Shown piece after piece: positions 7,130-12,925 of a stretch of 12,925 nucleotides of DNA. The first letter of the stretch is position 1; every line of letters begins with the position of its first letter. The notes under the pieces were generated by a model. That model saw nothing but the letters and a program-made list of their open reading frames with translations, did no database searches and was not told the DNA's origin. The translations under genes and the position numbers were made by a program. The stretch is from JAFGKM01 sp964408175. Its GTDB lineage: Bacteria; Ratteibacteria; UBA8468; B48-G9; JAFGKM01. The stretch lies in the NCBI GenBank assembly GCA_964408175.1, contig CAYOYL010000141.1:1-12925 (forward strand), read 5' to 3'.

Positions 7130-8236
7130 CTATAAGGCAGAGTTGCGTATCGTTTCTCTGAAGATTTCAATCAATCTTTTTCTTGCAGAAAGCCCGTCAC
7201 TGAACCCCATCTCTTTCAAAAGGGATATTTCAGAGTGAGCATTTGGTTTTTCGTCGGCATCAATTCCGAAAAACCAGAAACCGTTCGGCTGGAATCTCAT
7301 AACGTCTTCAAGGTCAATTCTCCAGTTTTCCTCAAGGGGAATAGTGAGGTGTCTTTTCTCCCATGTCATTATGCCTCTTCCCAGGTAGTAGACGTCAAGT
7401 CCTGCCCTCTTGGGCTGTTCAATGGAGAAATCTGCACCTGCCCATCGGTTAAGGCCCCGGTTGTAGTCATAGGTCACTGCTGCCCAGCCCGGCATGCTCT
7501 TCCTATACTGGTCCAGGTTCACCGCCTGAGTGTATGTGCCGTACTCGTTTGACGTTTCACATATCATTGCCAGTCTCCCATTAAATCCTTTCTCCCTCAC
7601 TGTTTTTTCAATCTCCTGCATCGCCACACACCTTCTCCATGTGAGAAAATCCCGCCAGTGGTGTTTCTGGTATGCTCGGGCATCCATATGCTGAAGTTTG
7701 ATTTCTCCATACGACGGGCGTTTGTTCTCTTCAGCCCAGCGGTTATAGATGGGTATCCTGTGAGGCCAGTCAAACTCAACGCTTTCTATTTCAACGACTA
7801 TGCCGTCAGCCTCCTTCCCGAATAATTCAGCAATCTCTCCGAACATCAGACATGTTCTCTCCAGAACGCCAGGATAGTCAGGGTCATAATAAAAACTCCT
7901 TTCGGTTCTTCCGTCTGGCGGCACAATTCCAAATTCCTTAACCTGGTAGTGACTGCATACTGCTGTCAGCCATACCTCAATATTCCGAGAGTGTGCCATC
8001 TCAATAGTCCGGTGTAGAACCTCGTTTCCAGAAGAAATTACGGACGACTCTTCATTTTTGTCAAGCCACTTAAAGGAAGAATTGTAGCCTGTCGTAATCC
8101 ATTTTATAACGAGAGATAGAGAGTTCATTCCGCAGGATGCCATATCGTCAAGAAGTTTTTCCCAGTCCTGCAGACTGTAACGGGATGCCTTGCCTGACCC
8201 TGGACAGGTATATTCCCAGAAACCGAATTTAGTCAT
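7130..8236 (-). CDS. Putative TIM-barrel glycoside hydrolase-like protein, family not recognised
   Basis: I do not recognise a named family for this 368-residue protein. The pattern of alternating hydrophobic strands and helices reads as a (beta/alpha)8 barrel from first strand to last: FGFWEY at 4-9; NSLSLVIKW at 38-46, after a helix; IEVWLTAVCSHY at 86-97; GIVVEIESVEFDW at 145-157; RLAMICETSNEYG at 221-233; WAAVTYDYN at 251-259; DVYYLGRGIM at 281-290; and GFWFFGIDAD at 319-328. Carboxylates at strand ends (E149, E151 or E154, and E227 or E231) are placed as acid/base and nucleophile are in retaining glycosidases, and many exposed aromatics suit sugar binding. No signal peptide is seen. The start codon overlaps the stop of the upstream GH20-like gene (ATGA, 4 bases), and AAGGAG at 8243-8248 lies inside that gene, so translation is probably coupled. 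A role in the same glycan breakdown is inferred. Confidence 0.75.
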   Translation of the reverse strand: MTKFGFWEYTCPGSGKASRYSLQDWEKLLDDMASCGMNSLSLVIKWITTGYNSSFKWLDKNEESSVISSGNEVLHRTIEMAHSRNIEVWLTAVCSHYQVKEFGIVPPDGRTERSFYYDPDYPGVLERTCLMFGEIAELFGKEADGIVVEIESVEFDWPHRIPIYNRWAEENKRPSYGEIKLQHMDARAYQKHHWRDFLTWRRCVAMQEIEKTVREKGFNGRLAMICETSNEYGTYTQAVNLDQYRKSMPGWAAVTYDYNRGLNRWAGADFSIEQPKRAGLDVYYLGRGIMTWEKRHLTIPLEENWRIDLEDVMRFQPNGFWFFGIDADEKPNAHSEISLLKEMGFSDGLSARKRLIEIFRETIRNSAL

Positions 8237-8248
8237 TTGTAACTCCTT
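8233..8248 (-). promoter_or_regulatory. Overlapping stop/start with embedded ribosome binding site
   Basis: The stop of the GH20-like gene and the start of the barrel gene share ATGA (8233-8236). AAGGAG for the downstream gene lies at 8243-8248, six bases before its ATG and within the upstream coding region. This is a classic arrangement for translational coupling and suggests balanced amounts of the two proteins. Confidence 0.75.
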
Positions 8249-10521
8249 AAGGAAATCATTTCTTTCCTCTTTATGTATTTCTTTTTAAGGTATTCACAGT
8301 TTAGGACTTTTTCCTTCAGGTCCTGCGGCGTATAGGCATACTGGTTGCTCGCTTCAAATCCGATGATTGAATCCTCAAGCGTCAGTGAATGGAGTTGTTT
8401 TGCAATTGTAATCTCTTCCTCCAGCAGGGCAAGAATTTCATCAATCGTCTTCTTCTGCTGCCGGCTGCTCAGTGCATCCCACACATCCCCGGTCAGTTCA
8501 CGTTTTCTGATAAATAAAGTTTGCAGGTATGTACTCCTGAAATGAAGGTAAGCACCTGTCGCTGTATGCAGTAGAGAGAGAAAATCTCCGCGTTTTTTCT
8601 TATCCACAAGTTTCTCCGCCTCTCTCAACAGTTCCAGTCCTTCCTTCCACCTGACACTCAACCTCAGGAACCTTCTTTCAAAAGAGTTTTTGGAACAGAT
8701 ACTGCGCCAGCCGTCAATATCATCATAGGGAAATCCGACCATGGTGGCTTTATAGCCAGTCGGTTTTTCAAATAACAGGTTTGCCGGGCCCACGTTTTGC
8801 GGGGCAAGGTACGCAATCGGGACGAGAAAAGGAAATTCCCTGAATCCAGAACTGAACCTCTCACATCCTTTCCTGATATACGGGGCAGCCCTCCTGCCGA
8901 ACCTTCGGGTAAGAAACCCGTCTATAATTTTGTTACAGTCCTTTTCTTTACTCTGTAAAATATCCGAAACCATATCTGTGTTGAGAGAAGGATACCCGCC
9001 TACTGTCCAGCTTAACATCAGTCCGTCTATGCCTGAGTCACGCAGGTTAACCATGTGTTTTGCGATAATGTTAAGCACAGGCAGATAAGGCACAGCACTG
9101 CACTGCCATGTTGTATTAAACTGGACCTTTGCAAGTCTTTTCATACCTTTTTTTGCTGCCTCTTTCCAGTTTTCCTTTGCCCTTTTCCCCGGGCCCACAC
9201 AGGCCATGTCGTAGTCGTAGACCAGAGTTTCTACCCCGTCTATGGATACCTTCATCGCCTCTTCACTGGTGCACATAAGTTCAATCCGGGGAGACAAGAG
9301 TCTTATGGCTTCCTTTGCTTTCATACCCGGATACTGCCAGCCCCATGTCCATGCGATGACACGTGCATCCGGCTTTACGCTGTGGACACCTTCTTCTATG
9401 AGGTTATTGACCTCGGCAACTATCTCCCATGGTTTGCGGTTCTTGCACCGCGGACACTGTCTCCACTGTGCGTGAGAAGCACAGTGAGTGAGATTTTCCG
9501 ACATGGTTATTGTGAATACACCTGCCAGTTCCGGGACCTGACGGAAGAGTTCAGCAGTTCCTTTTTTCAGATATTCACGTACCTCGGGGCTGGATGTACA
9601 GAGTGAGAAGGTCTGACGCGAACCCCGTATCTCTTCAACTCCTTTCCAGTCCGGGTATTTCTCAAAAAATGAAGGATGCATACCTCTCGGCTCGTTAAGA
9701 TACAGGTAAACCCCGATACCGTATTTTGCTGCACGTTCTACAAGTATGCGCATATTCTCAAAGCGTTTTTCGTGTCCGGCGGAAAGTTCTGGCATCTTCT
9801 TAATAGGTATGAGGGTGTAAAGTATCGCCTGAATCCAGATGCCGTTAATTCCCACCCGGGAATATTCTGCCAGCAGTCCTTCAGGGGGAGGAACAAACTC
9901 TTTGTCAAGAAGAGCATCGTACAGGGTGTAGAAAGGGTATATGAATCGCAGGACTGAATCTTTTTGTCTCCGTCCGTGTACACCTTGTTTGTTTTTAGCA
10001 GGTTCACGGAACTGCCTTATAAAATCAAACAGAGGAACACCTTTATCTTTCTCAGGAGGGAAGTGTTTTTTTATTACCTTTCTCAGTACAGCGGTCTCTT
10101 CCTCCTGCTGTGGTGTAAGCGGTGCGTAATAAACATGCTCCGCTGCGGGCTTAAGTCCGCCGAGTTTTCCCCACAGAAAGTCATCCTCCTTGAGTGTATA
10201 AAACATACGGTCAGCCGTCCAACCGAGAAGTTGGAGAATCTGTGGATATGGAAGGAGGTGCCAGTTTTTCTTTATTATTGTCACATAGGAACGCTCAAGA
10301 CAGAGGGGATTTACGTCAGGCGGGACCCTGAGCCCCATCCCCGCCGCAAATGCAAGAATATTTTTCTCGCTTGTCCTTAATAACCTCGCGAGGTTCTTCA
10401 CGGATACCATTTCCCAGTTTCGCCAGACAACAGCCTGCTGTTTTGTTGGGAAATAGTGAAGTTCAAGAGGTAACGGGTTTATCCCTTTAGGGAGGTCCTT
10501 CCACGTAAGTATATTAGACAT
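8233..10521 (-). CDS. Large GH20-like barrel protein with double HTH-like N-terminus
   Basis: This 762-residue protein has three parts. Residues 33-122 hold two similar segments, each with a W-N-W or N-W lead, a short helix, a turn and a second helix (SVKNLARLLRTSEKNI at 40-55 and YPQILQLLGWTADRM at 92-106, ending EDDFLWGKLGGLKP). They resemble helix-turn-helix units. Residues about 190-515 form a barrel like GH20/GH67-type enzymes, with VPELAGVF, E342 in MSENLTHC, a CPRC pair (C356, C359), AWTWGWQY near 390-397, YDYD at 435-438 and LSWTVGGYPS at 503-512. The remainder is largely helical. The barrel is clearly homologous to that of the neighbouring 776-residue protein. The residue before E342 is Ser, so the Asp-Glu pair of true GH20 hexosaminidases is not kept. 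No signal peptide is present. The upstream gene ends 15 bases before, and only a weak GTGAG precedes the ATG. Activity on a glycan is inferred. Confidence 0.8.
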   Translation of the reverse strand: MSNILTWKDLPKGINPLPLELHYFPTKQQAVVWRNWEMVSVKNLARLLRTSEKNILAFAAGMGLRVPPDVNPLCLERSYVTIIKKNWHLLPYPQILQLLGWTADRMFYTLKEDDFLWGKLGGLKPAAEHVYYAPLTPQQEEETAVLRKVIKKHFPPEKDKGVPLFDFIRQFREPAKNKQGVHGRRQKDSVLRFIYPFYTLYDALLDKEFVPPPEGLLAEYSRVGINGIWIQAILYTLIPIKKMPELSAGHEKRFENMRILVERAAKYGIGVYLYLNEPRGMHPSFFEKYPDWKGVEEIRGSRQTFSLCTSSPEVREYLKKGTAELFRQVPELAGVFTITMSENLTHCASHAQWRQCPRCKNRKPWEIVAEVNNLIEEGVHSVKPDARVIAWTWGWQYPGMKAKEAIRLLSPRIELMCTSEEAMKVSIDGVETLVYDYDMACVGPGKRAKENWKEAAKKGMKRLAKVQFNTTWQCSAVPYLPVLNIIAKHMVNLRDSGIDGLMLSWTVGGYPSLNTDMVSDILQSKEKDCNKIIDGFLTRRFGRRAAPYIRKGCERFSSGFREFPFLVPIAYLAPQNVGPANLLFEKPTGYKATMVGFPYDDIDGWRSICSKNSFERRFLRLSVRWKEGLELLREAEKLVDKKKRGDFLSLLHTATGAYLHFRSTYLQTLFIRKRELTGDVWDALSSRQQKKTIDEILALLEEEITIAKQLHSLTLEDSIIGFEASNQYAYTPQDLKEKVLNCEYLKKKYIKRKEMISLRSYK

Positions 10522-10536
10522 TTTTTTCTCACTTTA

Positions 10537-12867
10537 CTAACGCCACTTGTGTCCGTCATCCCATATCCATTGGTCTCTACCTGTCTTCATACAATGTGCG
10601 TGGACGAACATCCTGTAAGGGATGTCGTGATAGATGAGCCTGCGGGTATGTTCAATCTTACTTTTTACCATCTCTTCTGTAAAACCGTAGTGGTTCACGT
10701 AATCGTATCCAAGCAGGATGTTGTCTCTCATACATTTCAATCCCTGTTCGGTATTTTTTAACTCCTCTCTGGCGATGTTCCGCAGAGTGGTCAGGCGTCT
10801 CCTCGTTTTTTCAAGTGTTGTAGGCTCTCTGAAATAGATATCTCTCACTGTGTAAAACTGTACCATGTTCACTGCTGTCCGGATAATACAGTTAATTCCC
10901 TCACACAGGGCACGGTGTTCTTTCAGTTTTCCGTTGATATACAGGTCCCTTGTTTGTGTTGTTTTACTTAATTCACTACAACCCTTTCTCCAGAGAAACT
11001 CCATTTTTTTCAGACTCTTCAGGCATGCCTTCTCCCCGAACGGGTATGTCCACGACATATCGGTAATGAACATTGGACTGCCCTTGATGATAAGATTGTC
11101 CCAGTACTCAACCGGCATGGAGGGATGCCTGTAGAAAAAAGAGGGGGAGAGTTCTCCAGGATTCTGTGCATCCATAATCAACGGCTGTGCGAACCCTATG
11201 CTGAAAGGGCCTCTGAAAAAACCGATTGTTTTCTGTCCGAATGGAAAATGTTCCATCGCCCTGTCAAAAAAACGCCAGGCTTTCATAACGTATTCTGCAT
11301 TTCTTTTCCCGAAATCCCGGGCAGCCATCTGCCGCAGCAGGTTCTCTGCAGGAGGTTGGGGATTCCATGACATCCACGCAGCCAGTTCTGCCGACAGGCT
11401 TTCGGTGTATCCCACGAACTGCCAGTTGAACATAGCACCTGTTGCTCCGCTTAGAACAATCCTGTGGTACTTTTCCGCCCACCGCGTCATCGCCGGGACC
11501 GAAGGAACCGTAACCATTTCACGGGGCGTTCCGTTTTCCACTTTTGCCATTATCTTAATGCCTTTACGCCGGGCTATTGCTGCCTGGGTTTGAAAGACTT
11601 TTGAGGGGCCGATGTTTTTTAGAGAGTAGTCAAAATAGGCGAATTTTACGCCTTCCAGAGAGCCACTGTCATCGGTATCAAAATTTGTCATCAGGGCGCA
11701 GTCAGGTGAAATCAGGGAGACAAGTTCACGCGCATCCCTTGTTTTGGTCCACGTATCTGCTCCATAGGGCCAGACCGCTATGAGGGCATCAGGTTTTACC
11801 TTTTTGGCAGAACGTGCCATTCCGTTTATGAGATTCATCACGGTATTTTCAGGGTCTTTTCTTCTGCATCGGGGACAGTTGGTCGTGGAGGGTCTGCGGA
11901 AGCCCGGCGCCGTATAGCAGTGCTGAACACCCTCACATCCCGTTAGAAGAAATACCCCTGCAAGCCCGGGGACCTTTGTAAAGAGTCGTTCGGTTTGTTC
12001 CATGTAAAACTTTTTTGTAAGTGGGTGGCTGCTGCAAAGCAGATTAATCCCCTTTGTGTTGACTATCGTACTGCCCTTTAATCCGGGGTACCTCTTGAAG
12101 ACACTGTGTGTATTACGCACAGGCAGGTTATACCAGTCAAGGTAAACATCCAGTGCATAATTCCGGCTGAGTTCTGTGATTTCCTTTAATTCCGCCAGTC
12201 GTTCATCCGCTTCTGCCGCATTCATTTCAGGAAGCAGTCTTGAACGGCAGAACATTTCTATTGTCACAGTGAGATGGAAACCCGTGTATCCTGCACGCGC
12301 TATGCGGTACAGGTACTCCTTGTTATATGTCTGCGGATAATTCAGGGTTACCATCCCTGCTGTTTTGAATGCCAGAAAGGTAATGCTGGGGTCAAGGGCG
12401 GGGTATGCGCGTATTTCGCCGGGTTTAACAGCCGGGGCCTTACGCATTTTGAGCAGACGTTGGAGATGGTACAGTCCGCAGGCTGCACCCCACTCGGAAA
12501 TTCCAGCAATCTCTATACCTTCAGGAGTAACGGAGATGACATGCTCTCTCTTGGAATTTCCTTTTACGGTTCCCTTCTTTCTGTCAATAACAACACGGAT
12601 GGTAGGGACACTGGCATTTCTTGAGTATGAGAGAGTAACCCCGAGAGATTCCTTGAAAAACCGTCTCAGGTCATCTGCCGCCAGTTCAACCATTTTTGAG
12701 GATGTAGCCGCAGTGGCATCCAGATGCCAGTTCCTGTCTATTAACACCTCTCCTTTTTCAGTATGGACTGCTGAATATGCCAATCTGGGATGATGCTGGT
12801 TTGTCAGCATGGAGTAAACCTGTTCGGCACGCGGTTCCCTGCCAATGTCAAGATTGTATTTACCCAT
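10537..12867 (-). CDS. Large GH20-like glycosidase with Glyco_hydro_20b-type N-terminal domain
   Basis: This 776-residue protein has a carbohydrate-active N-terminal domain at about 40-155. ELAADDLRRFF, IRVVIDRK, HVISVTPEGIEIAG and GAACGLYHLQRLL match the helper domain found before GH20 and GH67 barrels. The barrel runs from about 160 to 495, with YTGFHLTVTIEMF, LDVYLDWYNLP, VPGLAGVFLLTGCE (E312), HC (316-317), CPRC (331-334), YFDYS (411-415) and a final FNWQFVGY strand. A helical C-terminal region follows. The best acid/base candidate is E312, but Cys precedes it where GH20 has Asp. No signal peptide or membrane segment is seen, so it acts inside the cell. The ATG at 12867 is the only start between an in-frame stop and the homology; no normally spaced Shine-Dalgarno is present, and the nearest AGGAG lies 20 bases away at 12889-12893. 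It may be the first gene of the operon, but that cannot be shown because the window ends 58 bases upstream. The exact sugar is unknown. Confidence 0.82.
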   Translation of the reverse strand: MGKYNLDIGREPRAEQVYSMLTNQHHPRLAYSAVHTEKGEVLIDRNWHLDATAATSSKMVELAADDLRRFFKESLGVTLSYSRNASVPTIRVVIDRKKGTVKGNSKREHVISVTPEGIEIAGISEWGAACGLYHLQRLLKMRKAPAVKPGEIRAYPALDPSITFLAFKTAGMVTLNYPQTYNKEYLYRIARAGYTGFHLTVTIEMFCRSRLLPEMNAAEADERLAELKEITELSRNYALDVYLDWYNLPVRNTHSVFKRYPGLKGSTIVNTKGINLLCSSHPLTKKFYMEQTERLFTKVPGLAGVFLLTGCEGVQHCYTAPGFRRPSTTNCPRCRRKDPENTVMNLINGMARSAKKVKPDALIAVWPYGADTWTKTRDARELVSLISPDCALMTNFDTDDSGSLEGVKFAYFDYSLKNIGPSKVFQTQAAIARRKGIKIMAKVENGTPREMVTVPSVPAMTRWAEKYHRIVLSGATGAMFNWQFVGYTESLSAELAAWMSWNPQPPAENLLRQMAARDFGKRNAEYVMKAWRFFDRAMEHFPFGQKTIGFFRGPFSIGFAQPLIMDAQNPGELSPSFFYRHPSMPVEYWDNLIIKGSPMFITDMSWTYPFGEKACLKSLKKMEFLWRKGCSELSKTTQTRDLYINGKLKEHRALCEGINCIIRTAVNMVQFYTVRDIYFREPTTLEKTRRRLTTLRNIAREELKNTEQGLKCMRDNILLGYDYVNHYGFTEEMVKSKIEHTRRLIYHDIPYRMFVHAHCMKTGRDQWIWDDGHKWR

Positions 12868-12925
12868 CTTTTTTATGAAGAGAAAAGACTCCTGTAGACT
12901 TCTATTTCATCCACGAAAATATATT

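Noticed and set aside
7057..7170. Extended N-terminus of the deacetylase from the ATG at 7170
   Set aside because: It overlaps the barrel gene by about 40 bases, adds a Cys/Arg-rich segment unlike the family or a signal peptide, and the good ribosome site is at 7061-7066.
9055..9606. Plus-strand open frame of 183 codons within the 762-residue GH20-like gene
   Set aside because: The translation is cysteine- and phenylalanine-rich, with no domain or ribosome site, while the opposite strand has clear homology to the neighbouring paralogue.
12918..12923. TATATT on the minus strand as a -10 box for the operon
   Set aside because: It matches 5 of 6 consensus bases and would give a leader of about 45 bases, but the -35 region lies outside the window and the area is generally AT-rich, so it cannot be supported.
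1..12925. Mobile element, phage, CRISPR or tRNA/rRNA genes
   Set aside because: No transposase, integrase, terminal inverted repeats, regularly spaced repeats or cloverleaf-like segments were seen. The beta-helix protein resembles tailspike folds but has no phage neighbours.

Overview
The window is a compact bacterial gene cluster with no recognisable phage, transposon, CRISPR or RNA gene. Nine protein genes fill almost all of it. No gap exceeds about 100 bases and most starts carry a good Shine-Dalgarno (SD) sequence. The genes encode cytoplasmic enzymes of glycan or sugar breakdown, including two large glycosidase-like proteins of a poorly characterised type. This style suggests an uncultured, carbohydrate-degrading bacterium, possibly of the Planctomycetes-Verrucomicrobia-Lentisphaerae kind. 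That placement is an inference from gene content; no marker gene is present.

Layout: a lone plus-strand gene (82-1179) encodes a right-handed beta-helix protein of the pectate lyase superfamily, preceded by a good sigma70-like promoter at 1-29. The remaining eight genes are all on the minus strand, converge on it, and are read from right to left. In transcription order they are: a GH20-like protein with a Glyco_hydro_20b-type N-terminal domain (10537-12867); its paralogue with a double helix-turn-helix-like N-terminus (8233-10521); an unrecognised TIM-barrel hydrolase-like protein (7130-8236, overlapping its predecessor by 4 bases); a NodB-type polysaccharide deacetylase (6166-7056); an M24 creatinase/aminopeptidase-fold protein with degenerate metal ligands (4931-6097); a phosphotriesterase-family metal hydrolase or lactonase (3877-4905); a zinc-ligand-poor MDR dehydrogenase (2747-3784); and an L-fucose/L-arabinose isomerase-like protein (1218-2651).

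How they may work together (inference): the two GH20-like proteins, the barrel protein and the deacetylase would trim and deacylate a glycan or oligosaccharide inside the cell. The isomerase, dehydrogenase and lactonase-like protein would then process the released sugar. None of the nine proteins shows a signal peptide or membrane segment, so the substrate would have to be imported. No transporter, kinase or classical regulator lies in the window, and the operon may continue past the right edge. The two largest gaps (about 92-95 bases, on either side of the dehydrogenase gene) hold inverted repeats and could be points of separate control.
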